The notes beneath the pieces were generated by a model that saw only the letters and a program-made list of their open reading frames with translations, searched no databases and was not told the DNA's origin. The position numbers and the translations under genes were made by a program. Below are positions 34,140 to 42,334 of a stretch of 46,255 nt of DNA, in pieces (within the stretch, counting starts at the first letter, position 1; each line of letters begins with the position of its first letter). This DNA comes from Nitrospirota bacterium (GTDB lineage: Bacteria; Nitrospirota; Thermodesulfovibrionia; Thermodesulfovibrionales; JdFR-85). Where the stretch lies: contig WGER01000023.1 in NCBI GenBank assembly GCA_015492645.1, positions 1 to 46,255 on the forward strand. Direction: 5' to 3'.

Positions 34140-35109
34140 TGTATACACCATTGTTAACATCTTCGTAAGCCTACTCCTTGGTGGCATTTCTCTGTACCTA
34201 ACAGTAGAATCTGTAAGGTTTGCTTTAAGGAGGTCTTCCGGGCCTGAGGTCCAGCAGAGATTCTATCTCACCTTTCACCTTGCACAGGTCTTTCTCCTCA
34301 TAGAGGCCCTCAACTGGCCTCTATTTTATATCACCCTTCAGAGTCTTGTGCCGTATATAGAGGGTGCGATGTGTATATATGGTGTTACCCAGGCAAGACA
34401 ACCCCTTTCCACGGTGATCCAGTTATACAGACCCCTTGTATTCTTTTTAGTTATAGGATGGTTTCTCCTCCACAGACTGGATACAAAGACGGAGAGTGGC
34501 CCTCTTGCAAGGAGAAAGACGATTTTACTTATGGTTGTAGGACCTTTGGTCCTGATTGACAGTGTGTTGATGCTCTACTATATCACTGGATTCAGGGTTG
34601 AGGTGGATGTGGCCTGTTGCACCACTGTTTTTGATCTTCAGGTTAGAAAGACAGAGTCCCTTTCAAAGGCCATCCTTGGTGAAGGTTACAGGAGGGTGCT
34701 TCCCTATATCTACTTGGTCAGTAATGGGTTCTTCTGTCTCTTACTATGGGTCTGCTACAAGAAGGCATACCAGAGGAGTATCCCCTTCTGGCTTTCTGCT
34801 ACGACTGTATTTGCGATTTTTAATGCAGGAGTAACAATAACAGGTTATTTTGAGTTTATATCACCAAGGGTTGTTGGTATAGAAGATCACCACTGTATAT
34901 ACTGCATGTGGAAGTATTCACCCCTGAGTGCTTTATCCACTGCATTTTTTGTGTCTTCCACATTGATGCCTGGCTGGGCCCTCCTTCTGAGGGTCCTGGG
35001 CAATAAAGAAGAGACCTCCTCACTCCTGCCAGGTATGACAAGGAGACTCTCCTTTGGAGGCATAATACTTCTCGTACTATCCCTGCTACTTCAGATCCTT
35101 GTGACATAG
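34129..35109 (+). CDS. Polytopic membrane protein with Cys/His motifs, unknown
   Basis: A 326-residue protein with about eight hydrophobic helices. I do not recognise the family. Two sites facing outside the helices are rich in possible metal ligands: DVACCTTVFD (about residue 160) and EDHHCIYCMWKY (about residue 250). As the last gene of the nosL-ABC unit, it could be a copper or heme handling protein; that is context only. Its stop codon lies inside the operator for the next gene. Confidence 0.75.
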   Translation: MVLNVYTIVNIFVSLLLGGISLYLTVESVRFALRRSSGPEVQQRFYLTFHLAQVFLLIEALNWPLFYITLQSLVPYIEGAMCIYGVTQARQPLSTVIQLYRPLVFFLVIGWFLLHRLDTKTESGPLARRKTILLMVVGPLVLIDSVLMLYYITGFRVEVDVACCTTVFDLQVRKTESLSKAILGEGYRRVLPYIYLVSNGFFCLLLWVCYKKAYQRSIPFWLSATTVFAIFNAGVTITGYFEFISPRVVGIEDHHCIYCMWKYSPLSALSTAFFVSSTLMPGWALLLRVLGNKEETSSLLPGMTRRLSFGGIILLVLSLLLQILVT

Positions 35110-35114
35110 GTTAC
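35101..35114 (+). promoter_or_regulatory. GTGAC-N4-GTTAC operator, sensor kinase gene
   Basis: GTGAC-ATAG-GTTAC is centred at 35107.5, 44.5 nt before the ATG at 35152. It overlaps the stop of the upstream gene. The implied start at 35149 would leave a leader of about three bases. Confidence 0.6.
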
Positions 35115-35151
35115 AGACAGGGGCAGGAAAAACATTTTACTTTTGAGAAAA

Positions 35152-36888
35152 ATGGACAAATTAAAGAGGTCATTCCAGAGCCTGCAGTGTAAGGTCCTCA
35201 GTACCTTGTTGTTGGGTGTTGCCCTCGGCGTGGCCTCACTGCTCTATGTCGAGATTACCACATCTCAGAGGGAGATCAGGGAAGACATAGAATCCACCCT
35301 CAGGCTTACCACCTCTGTTATCTACTCCATACTGGAAGAAACAATGGCAAAGGGACGGATGGAAGAGGTCCCACTGCAGTTGACCCATCTCATAAGCAAC
35401 CCTTTTATCACCCGCGTCAGATTGCTTGACACCAACGAGACACCAAGATTTGAGGCTGAAAGACCCGTAAAAGATATAAAGATGATAACTGAAGTAAGAA
35501 AGCCAATAACTCCAAAGGAGGTGTGTAAGAGGTGTCATGGGCCTGTACCTTTAATCGGCTATCTTGAGGTGGGTTTTGATATGAGCAGGGCACAAAAGAG
35601 GCTCAGGGACGAGATGGTACGTCATATCGGACTCTACGGGGCTATGATGGTGGTGGTATTCTCTTTTATATATCTCACCCTCAGAAGGGGTATATTCAGC
35701 AGACTGGATATACTGAGCAGGGCGATGGAGCGGTTTGGAAGAGGTGAATTAGAGCAGAAGATAGAGGTTAAGGGGAGAGATGAACTCTCCAGGATCTCTG
35801 AGGTCTTTAACACAATGGCATCAAATATATCCCTTTTAAATAGGAACCTAATAAGAGTAGCCGAGTTTTCAGTGGGCATCTCACTGGTTGAAAGTGAGAT
35901 TGAAGCGATTGGTAAGACACTGGAATTTCTTACAGATGTCTTTAAAAATGCCAGTGTTAGACTGGTAGTGGATGGCAGGATATACGAAACAACAGGGGTG
36001 AAAGGAATAAAGAGGTCATCCGTCTTAAAGAGAGACCTTCTGGTGGACAGAAGAGTGGTGGGATATCTGGAGATTAATTTCTCAAGCACTCCTGCAGGGT
36101 ACGAAGAGAAAATTACTGATCTCATTTCTTCCATTGTATCCACAACCCTTGAGAGGATAAGGCATCAAGAGGAAGTAAATAGGTTGAATGAACAGTTATT
36201 ACACCTTGAGAGGCTCACCACAGCAGGCACAATGGTAGGCTCCCTGGTCCATGAGATAAACAACCCGTTGAGTGTGATAAATGGTGCTGCTGAGATGATT
36301 GCAGAGATGGAGGATAGTGAGAAGGTAAAGGAATATTCTCAGGCGATACAGGATGCAGCAAAGAGGATTGAGAGGTATATAAATGATATGCTTGTCTTTG
36401 TTGGAAATAGGAAGGTTCAATCGGATGTTTTAGACCTGAGGGATGTCGTCAGGACAGCCCTGAGATTGAAGGAATTCGAACTCAAGAGAAAAAACATCAG
36501 AGTTGACCTCCAATTGCCTGAGTATCCTCTACCTGTTAAGGGTGTAGTACACCAGTTGGAACAGGTCCTTCTTAATCTCATAAACAATGCCGAATATGCG
36601 ATGTATAAGTATAGAGGAGAAGGTGACCTTGTGATTGAGGCGGATAGGAAAGATGAACAGGTGATGGTAGCAGTGAAGGACAACGGCCCTGGAATCTCAG
36701 AGGATGTTCTTGAGAGGATATTCGATTCATTCTTTACCACAAAGCCTCCTGGTGAGGGGACAGGGCTCGGCCTGTCCATTGTCCGGAACATAGTCGAAGA
36801 ACACGGTGGAAAGATCGAAGTTGAGAGTGAGGAGGGTAAGGGTACAGTGTTTACAATTCTCTTGCCATCAATAAACGGACATAATTAA
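35152..36888 (+). CDS. Sensor histidine kinase with periplasmic heme-c motif
   Basis: A 578-residue membrane kinase. Helix 1 is at about residues 15-30, followed by a periplasmic sensor of about 130 residues containing C125-KR-C128-H129, a heme c attachment motif. Helix 2 (MMVVVFSFIYLTL) precedes HAMP, a GAF-like region, the HisKA motif SLVHEINNPLS and HATPase_c (NLINNAEYA, DNGPGIS, GEGTGLGLS). The ATG at 35152 is preferred to the TTG at 35143 because the operator spacing places transcription near 35149. No response regulator is adjacent, so its partner is unknown. It probably senses redox state, O2 or NO. Confidence 0.9.
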   Translation: MDKLKRSFQSLQCKVLSTLLLGVALGVASLLYVEITTSQREIREDIESTLRLTTSVIYSILEETMAKGRMEEVPLQLTHLISNPFITRVRLLDTNETPRFEAERPVKDIKMITEVRKPITPKEVCKRCHGPVPLIGYLEVGFDMSRAQKRLRDEMVRHIGLYGAMMVVVFSFIYLTLRRGIFSRLDILSRAMERFGRGELEQKIEVKGRDELSRISEVFNTMASNISLLNRNLIRVAEFSVGISLVESEIEAIGKTLEFLTDVFKNASVRLVVDGRIYETTGVKGIKRSSVLKRDLLVDRRVVGYLEINFSSTPAGYEEKITDLISSIVSTTLERIRHQEEVNRLNEQLLHLERLTTAGTMVGSLVHEINNPLSVINGAAEMIAEMEDSEKVKEYSQAIQDAAKRIERYINDMLVFVGNRKVQSDVLDLRDVVRTALRLKEFELKRKNIRVDLQLPEYPLPVKGVVHQLEQVLLNLINNAEYAMYKYRGEGDLVIEADRKDEQVMVAVKDNGPGISEDVLERIFDSFFTTKPPGEGTGLGLSIVRNIVEEHGGKIEVESEEGKGTVFTILLPSINGHN

Positions 36889-36965
36889 ATGGGGCTACAT
36901 CGAAAACCGGACTCCTCCTCAGCCTCCACCTGCCGGGGAAGACCGCTTTACTTTATGTTAGTAAT

Positions 36966-37142
36966 CACTGCTGTCCAAAATAGCCTCCGATAGTATACAC
37001 AGGGCGGTGAGCCGAATAGTAGAGGTCGGATATCAGAGGTCAGAAGTCGATTTTTCCTTAGTCTTCTGACCTTGACTTCAGACTTCTGGCCTATGTTTTT
37101 TGACATACCGCCTGTGCCTCAATCCTGTTTTGGACAGATGTG
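36966..37142 (-). mobile_element. MITE-like element, copy 2
   Basis: A 177-bp copy in the opposite orientation to 1717-1894. It is flanked by a perfect 9-bp direct repeat GTTAGTAAT (36957-36965 and 37143-37151), which marks it as a transposed unit. The ends CACTGCTGTCCAAAATAG and CACATCTGTCCAAAACAG match at 15 of 18 positions as inverted repeats. No coding frame is inside. It lies in the 366-base gap between the kinase and the stress-protein gene; no gene is seen in the rest of that gap. Confidence 0.85.
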
Positions 37143-37206
37143 GTTAGTAATACATATCTCTGCCAGGTCTCATAAAAAAGAAATCTATCTTTAAGAGCCT
37201 GAAGGT

Positions 37207-37220
37207 GTAACTTTTGTCAC
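37207..37220 (+). promoter_or_regulatory. GTGAC-N4-GTTAC operator (inverted), stress-protein gene
   Basis: GTAAC-TTTT-GTCAC is centred at 37213.5, exactly 41.5 nt before the A of the ATG at 37255. A good -10, TATACT, lies at 37243-37248, which puts +1 on that A. This is the clearest case for a leaderless mRNA in the window. Confidence 0.78.
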
Positions 37221-37254
37221 TGAGGTGTTCCTCAGGGACAGGTATACTATAAGC

Positions 37255-38337
37255 ATGAATGAGTTCAGGAAGATTGTCCTCTGTTACGATAATGCTGAAC
37301 AGTCCATGTGGGCAGCAGATGTTGTCTCTGAGATCGCCAGGGCCTTCAATAGCACGGTGGTTGCTGTCCATGGCTACAATGCCGGGATGCATGATGGTGC
37401 CTTCAGGATAATGGAACCGGTGCTTCCTCAGCAATACCAGCAGGAGGAGATACTACGGAGACAGAGACAACTGCACGATGGCCTGATAAGAATGGGAATG
37501 GAGAAGATATCTCTTTCTTATCTGAAACCATTGCAGGAGTTATTCCAGACAGAGGGGATAGACTTTGTCCCGAAGGTGAGAGAGGGGAAGAATTTTGTGG
37601 TCATAAATGAGATAATAGAAGGGGAGAACCCCTCTCTGGTGGTTATGGGCAGTGCCGGTTTCAATGCTAACAGACATGGATTCATCGGCAGTGTCTGTCT
37701 GAGAGTACTCAGGGCCAATGACAGGGATTTTATCATCCTGAAGAGGCCTCTCAACCTTAATTCAGGCAACACACTGAGGATGGTTGTCTGCCTTGATGGG
37801 AGCAACTCTGCCCTGGGTGCCCTTGAGAGGGCATGGCTGCTTGCTCAGGAATTTCAATCAGAGATACATCTCCTCTATGTCTATGACTCAATACTCCATA
37901 AAGAGGTGTTTTCAAAATTGAAGGACGCTGTATTAAGCAGAGAGGGTTTCAGATTTAACAGGAAAGAACAGGAAAGGCTCCATGATGAGTTTATTGACAG
38001 GGGTCTTGAGAGGGTAGGATGGATGGTGATTGAAAGGGCTGAAAAGGAGGTTTTATCAAGATGTGCCCCTGTGGGGCTCAGCCTTGTTGCGGGTTTTGGA
38101 CCGGTTGAAGGAAACAGACAACCACCTGTAGTGAAGAAGGTGCTGGAGGGGCCTGTCTACAAAACAATCTGTGATTATCTCATGGAAATAGATGCTGATT
38201 TAGTCTTTGTCGGAAGGACGGGTAGGCACTATACATATGGTATTGATATAGGCTCTGTAACAGAGAATGTCCTCAGGTTTTCATCCTGTAGCGTATACAT
38301 CTCAAGACATATGGAGTTTCAGGGATGGAAGATTTAA
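37255..38337 (+). CDS. Tandem universal stress protein (UspA-like)
   Basis: About 360 residues with two Usp domains: FRKIVLCYDNAEQSMWAADV to VVMGSAGFNANRHGFIGSVCLRVLR, then LRMVVCLDGSNSALGALERA to LVFVGRTGRHYTYGIDIGSVTENVLR. The ATP-binding G-x2-G-x9-G(S) pattern is partly kept in both. The ATG at 37255 is chosen from the promoter geometry; no ribosome binding site exists and the frame is open 10 codons further upstream. Being under the GTGAC box, it should be induced together with the nos cluster. It overlaps the next gene by 13 nt. Confidence 0.88.
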   Translation: MNEFRKIVLCYDNAEQSMWAADVVSEIARAFNSTVVAVHGYNAGMHDGAFRIMEPVLPQQYQQEEILRRQRQLHDGLIRMGMEKISLSYLKPLQELFQTEGIDFVPKVREGKNFVVINEIIEGENPSLVVMGSAGFNANRHGFIGSVCLRVLRANDRDFIILKRPLNLNSGNTLRMVVCLDGSNSALGALERAWLLAQEFQSEIHLLYVYDSILHKEVFSKLKDAVLSREGFRFNRKEQERLHDEFIDRGLERVGWMVIERAEKEVLSRCAPVGLSLVAGFGPVEGNRQPPVVKKVLEGPVYKTICDYLMEIDADLVFVGRTGRHYTYGIDIGSVTENVLRFSSCSVYISRHMEFQGWKI

Positions 38338-38984
38338 CGCAAAGGGCATCTATACCCGGGGTCTTTCTACAGTGGCTCGCCTCCTCCAGGCTTGATTTCC
38401 TGGAAGGTATGTTACAGGGCAAACCCCTCCGTTACTTCTCGGCTCATCTGCCTGTTATGGCCACATGGAATGAAAACGACAGATTCCCGGTAAACCTCAC
38501 TGTAAAGGGCATAGGTCTGGTTCCTAAGGATGATATCATTCAGGACTATATCGATCTCTTTGAGTCACTTAGTGCCGAGGCAAGGATGAGAGATTGGAAA
38601 GATAGCCTGATGAAGAGGGTTGAGGCGATGAAGACCCTTTACAGTGATGTGGAGAACTTTAACGCCTCTGTACTTGGAGGACTTGAGATCTTTGAAGGCA
38701 CAGCCTTCAGGAACCTTGTTGCCAACCCCTATGCAGGTCTGCTTTATGTGGGGATGATGAGAGATGAAGAGAGCATCCAGTATATCAGTTTTCAGATTAA
38801 TGGTTATGTGGAGATATTGAAGAATGACAGCATATACTATCGGTATCTACTGGCAGCAAGGAGGCTCTTTGAGTTTGACAGGTTTCACCTCTACCAACCT
38901 GACTATCCCTACGGGTATCTCATCCATGTACAGGAGGTGAGGGACAAAACCCCCTGGTCGCGAGCCGATAGTAGATGGAAGTAA
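38325..38984 (+). CDS. Unknown 219-residue soluble protein
   Basis: I do not recognise a family. There is no signal peptide or membrane helix. The chain is rich in aromatic residues toward the C-terminus (YYRYLLAARRLFEFDRFHLYQPDYPYGYLIH) and has helical stretches such as AEARMRDWKDSLMKRVEAMK. It is translationally coupled to the stress protein, which suggests a shared stress or respiration-related role. The frame ends in an inverted repeat (38983-38990 with 39008-39015). Confidence 0.72.
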   Translation: MEDLTQRASIPGVFLQWLASSRLDFLEGMLQGKPLRYFSAHLPVMATWNENDRFPVNLTVKGIGLVPKDDIIQDYIDLFESLSAEARMRDWKDSLMKRVEAMKTLYSDVENFNASVLGGLEIFEGTAFRNLVANPYAGLLYVGMMRDEESIQYISFQINGYVEILKNDSIYYRYLLAARRLFEFDRFHLYQPDYPYGYLIHVQEVRDKTPWSRADSRWK

Positions 38985-39162
38985 CGAAGTAACCACATCT
39001 TTTTTTAACTTCGTTGATATACTGGTCAATCAAGACATCAAGACAGATAGGGAGACTCAAGCATCTACTCATAAGCAGACTGTTCGGTTAATTTCATGTA
39101 AAAGTGGATTCCCTTACAATGTGGTCATTCTCTTTCGATCTGTAGCCGATTAACTCCTTTCT

Positions 39163-39666
39163 TTAAAACCCTTTAAACCTTTCCCCCTGTATGCCACATA
39201 TCGGGCATCTTTCAGGAGGTTTGCCCACCACGGTATGTCCACATACAGGACAGATGTAAATCTCCCCTATCTCAATATCCTTACCACTCTTTACTGCTTC
39301 CTTTGCCTCTGCATACAGTGCTGAGTGAATCTTCTCTGCCTCCAGGGCATACCTCATTGATGTTGCTGCCTGTTTTTCTTCCTGTAGTTCAGCCACTGTC
39401 TTGAAGGCAGGATACATCTCCTGGACTTCATAGTCTTCGCCCTGTATTGCTACTTCAAGGTTTTCCTCTGTCAGGTTCACCCCGTTAAGGGCCCTTAGAT
39501 GATTAGCGGCATGGACCCTTTCTGCATAGGCGATTGCCCTGAAAAGGCGTGCAATGTTGGAAAACCCTTCCTCTTCGGCCTTATCGGCAAAGATGAGATA
39601 CTTCATGTGAGCCTGGCTCTCCCCCGAAAAGGCAGACTTAAGGTTCTCTTTTGTCATTACACGCAT
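39163..39666 (-). CDS. rbr: Rubrerythrin
   Basis: A 167-residue peroxide-detoxifying protein of anaerobes. The N-terminal ferritin-like diiron domain carries Glu/His ligands in FSGESQAHMKY, AIAYAERVHAANH and ALEAEKIHSALY. The C-terminal rubredoxin domain has CPVCGHTVVGKPPERCPICG. I chose the ATG at 39666 because AAGGAGG lies 5 nt upstream; an ATG at 39657 also fits. It follows the bacterioferritin gene by about 10 nt in one operon. Confidence 0.95.
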   Translation of the reverse strand: MRVMTKENLKSAFSGESQAHMKYLIFADKAEEEGFSNIARLFRAIAYAERVHAANHLRALNGVNLTEENLEVAIQGEDYEVQEMYPAFKTVAELQEEKQAATSMRYALEAEKIHSALYAEAKEAVKSGKDIEIGEIYICPVCGHTVVGKPPERCPICGIQGERFKGF

Positions 39667-39676
39667 ATGGGCCTCC

Positions 39677-40147
39677 TTATTCCCCAACTTGAGTTGATAG
39701 AAATACCTGAAGCCCCATCTGACCTATCTGCTCCAGCAGTTCCTCAATCTCGTCTATGTGTCTGTCCTCATCCATAAGTATCTCCTCCAGTATCTGACGG
39801 GTTGCCGAGTCTCCAACCTCCCAGGCCAACTTTATCGCTTTGTTGTAGTTCTCCACAGCCATCTTTTCTGCACTCAGGTCGTTCTGCAGTTGCTTGGGTA
39901 TCTCCTTACCGATATGCATCTGTCTGAGATTTGATACAATGGGAATGCCTTCCAGAAAGAGTATCCTTTCAATCAGTCTTTCAGCGTGTTTCATCTCTGT
40001 AAATGCCCTTTTCTCAACAACGTTGTGGAGTTTCTTGTACCCCCATGACTCACAGAGTTCAGCATGGACCATGTACTGACTGATGGCTGTGAGTTCGTCG
40101 GCAAGGAGTGAATTGAGGGCCTCAGTGAGTCTTTCATCACCCTTCAT
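39677..40147 (-). CDS. bfr: Bacterioferritin
   Basis: A 156-residue four-helix ferritin-family protein with the bacterioferritin order of diiron ligands: LADELTAISQYMVHAE, KRAFTEMKHAERL, LSAEKMAVENYNKA and LMDEDRHIDEIEELL. The usual heme-binding Met near position 52 of Bfr is not obvious, so whether it binds heme is open. The ATG at 40147 has AGGAGG at ideal spacing. A perfect consensus promoter lies about 30 nt upstream. Iron storage and peroxide defence together with rubrerythrin are likely. Confidence 0.92.
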   Translation of the reverse strand: MKGDERLTEALNSLLADELTAISQYMVHAELCESWGYKKLHNVVEKRAFTEMKHAERLIERILFLEGIPIVSNLRQMHIGKEIPKQLQNDLSAEKMAVENYNKAIKLAWEVGDSATRQILEEILMDEDRHIDEIEELLEQIGQMGLQVFLSTQVGE

Positions 40148-40176
40148 AATCACCTCCTTAAATCCAAAGTTAAAAA

Positions 40177-40205
40177 ATTATAACTTATAATTTTTTTATT
40201 GTCAA
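40177..40205 (-). promoter_or_regulatory. Perfect consensus sigma-70 promoter of bfr-rbr
   Basis: On the minus strand: TTGACA (40205-40200), a spacer of exactly 17 nt and TATAAT (40182-40177). The implied start is near 40170, leaving a short leader before the bfr ribosome binding site. Confidence 0.85.
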
Positions 40206-40273
40206 CAACGTCTGTCGCAAAAGCACATCTCTATTGGCAATTCTGGGACTATTCAGAACACTGAAGTATTTGT

Positions 40274-40279
40274 TATTAT
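40274..40279 (+). promoter_or_regulatory. Possible -10 of a leaderless kinase mRNA
   Basis: TATTAT at 40274-40279 sits so that the +1 would fall on the A of the ATG at 40286. No ribosome binding site and no GTGAC box are present. The -35 region is poor. Confidence 0.35.
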
Positions 40280-40285
40280 TTTTTT

Positions 40286-42334
40286 ATGAGATTCAATATC
40301 CTCTTTATAGTATTCCTCCTCGTCTTCACCAGTGTGATAGTAACCCTCAATGTCTTCTTCCTTCAGAACTACGAAGCAGAGATGGCGATGCAGTTCAGCC
40401 AGCAACAACTGATTATCGCAAACACCGTAGCCGATTCATTAAAGAACCACCTCGAAAGGTTAAAAAGAGAAAGTATGGCCCTGGCAACCCTGCTTGCAAG
40501 AAGGGGGCTACACAGAGAGGGCATTCAGGAATACGTGAGTTATGCCCTTACTGAACTGGAGGAGGGGATGACTGTAGACCTCATCATCCTGGATGAGAGG
40601 GGAATCGTATATTCAACCTCTGATAGGGCCAGACTGCTCCTGAAGAAATTGGAGGGACAACAATACACCCTTTCAAAAGACCTCCAGATCAACTATCCGA
40701 TAGACAGTGAGAGATACCTCTATTACATTGTTCCAATAAAGAGAAGAAACGCTGTAATTGGCAACATATTACTCTTTGTATCTGTGGATGACCTGAATGA
40801 GAGATTTCTGTCGCCTATAAAGTCTGGAGAAAAGGGGTATGCGTGGATGATGGACTCCTCTGGCACCCTGATATACCATCCCACACAGCCTGAGATGGTG
40901 GGCAGGAACATCTTCAAGGCCGACCAGAGGTGTTTTAAATGCCACACCTCCTTTAACACAGAAAAGGATATTCTTAACGCAAAGGAACTCGGCTTCAGCA
41001 CATATATAGCACCCTATGGTGAGGATAAACTCATTGCCTTCTCCAGAGTCGCCCTTGAAGGACTCAACTGGATAGTTTGTGTCTCCATGCCCTATTCAGA
41101 GGTCACATCAAGTATTCAGCGGAGTGCCAGATTACACTCTCTGATGGTCCTCACAATCCTGGCAATAACGGTCACTGGTGCAGTGATAATGATAGTGATT
41201 AACAGGGAAAGGGTGAAGGCCGAAGAGAAGGCAAAGTACATGGAGAAGATTAGAGAATATGCCGAAGAACTGGAAAATATAGTAAAGGAGAGGACAAAAG
41301 AACTCCAGGAGGAGAAGGAGAAACTCGATGCGATTGTCAGTTCAGTAAATGCAGGTATCGGTATATTCAATGAGGAGGGAAAGGCTGTATGGTTAAACAG
41401 GGTGATGCAGGAGTGGCTCTCTGAGGACAAGTTGAAAGACCTCAACCTCAAAACCCTTTATGGCAATACCGGTTATCCAGAGGGGCCCTGTGCAGCAGTG
41501 GTTGACAACAAGGTGATTCAGGAGGTCCTCTATCTTGACCTCGGCAGAAAGAAGGGTTACTTCCAGGTCTCTGCGACCCCATTGAAGACATCTGACGGCA
41601 GATGCAATCTACTTCTTTTGTTTCAGGATATCACTGAACTGAAACTTGCAGAGCAGCAATTGATGCAGTCAGAGAAACTGGCTGCCCTGGCCAGGCTCTC
41701 TGCAGGTGTTGCCCATGAGATAGGTAACCCCCTCACATCCATATCATCATATATCCAGATACTGCAGGAGATGGATTTTGACGAGTTTACCAAGGATGCC
41801 ATAAATACCATGGCAAGACACATCCAGAGGATATCAAACATCGTAAGACAGATGTCCAGTTTTTCCAAGACCCGTCCAGAAGAGATCAAACCAGTGGAGA
41901 TACCGGTGCTGATCCAGAGCACCCTTGAACTGATAAAATACGACAAGAGGATGAAGAACGTTCAGGTTGAGGTAAATGTACAGCAAGACCTGCCCCAGGT
42001 GGTGGCAGACGAAAACCAGTTAGAACAGGTGTTTATTAATCTTGGCCTCAATGCACTTGATGCAATGCCGGAAGGTGGCAGGCTCAGTATAGAGGCAAAA
42101 AGGCTTAACTCAGAGGTGGAGATCGCCTTCTCAGACACAGGAATTGGCATACCTGAAGAACACCTTAACCGAATATTTGACCCCTTCTTCACAACAAAGG
42201 ACAAGGGGACAGGGCTGGGACTGGCCGTTAGTTATAGCATTGTGAGGAGTTTCGGTGGTAATATATTAGTAGAGTCCACCCCAGGGAGGGGTACAACATT
42301 CAGGGTGAGGTTACCGGCTTATGAAAAGAGATAA
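40286..42334 (+). CDS. Sensor histidine kinase with Cache domain and heme-c motif
   Basis: A 682-residue membrane kinase. Helix 1 (ILFIVFLLVFTSVIVTL) and helix 2 (SLMVLTILAITVTGAVIMIVI, about residues 287-307) flank a large periplasmic double-Cache-like sensor. Near its end lies C216-FK-C219-H220, a heme c attachment motif. A coiled coil, a PAS-type domain (VSSVNAGIGIFNEEG), HisKA (GVAHEIGNPLTS) and HATPase_c (NLGLNALDAMP, DTGIGIPE, GTGLGLAVS) follow. It overlaps its cognate regulator by 14 nt. A heme-based gas or redox sensor is the best reading. Confidence 0.92.
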   Translation: MRFNILFIVFLLVFTSVIVTLNVFFLQNYEAEMAMQFSQQQLIIANTVADSLKNHLERLKRESMALATLLARRGLHREGIQEYVSYALTELEEGMTVDLIILDERGIVYSTSDRARLLLKKLEGQQYTLSKDLQINYPIDSERYLYYIVPIKRRNAVIGNILLFVSVDDLNERFLSPIKSGEKGYAWMMDSSGTLIYHPTQPEMVGRNIFKADQRCFKCHTSFNTEKDILNAKELGFSTYIAPYGEDKLIAFSRVALEGLNWIVCVSMPYSEVTSSIQRSARLHSLMVLTILAITVTGAVIMIVINRERVKAEEKAKYMEKIREYAEELENIVKERTKELQEEKEKLDAIVSSVNAGIGIFNEEGKAVWLNRVMQEWLSEDKLKDLNLKTLYGNTGYPEGPCAAVVDNKVIQEVLYLDLGRKKGYFQVSATPLKTSDGRCNLLLLFQDITELKLAEQQLMQSEKLAALARLSAGVAHEIGNPLTSISSYIQILQEMDFDEFTKDAINTMARHIQRISNIVRQMSSFSKTRPEEIKPVEIPVLIQSTLELIKYDKRMKNVQVEVNVQQDLPQVVADENQLEQVFINLGLNALDAMPEGGRLSIEAKRLNSEVEIAFSDTGIGIPEEHLNRIFDPFFTTKDKGTGLGLAVSYSIVRSFGGNILVESTPGRGTTFRVRLPAYEKR

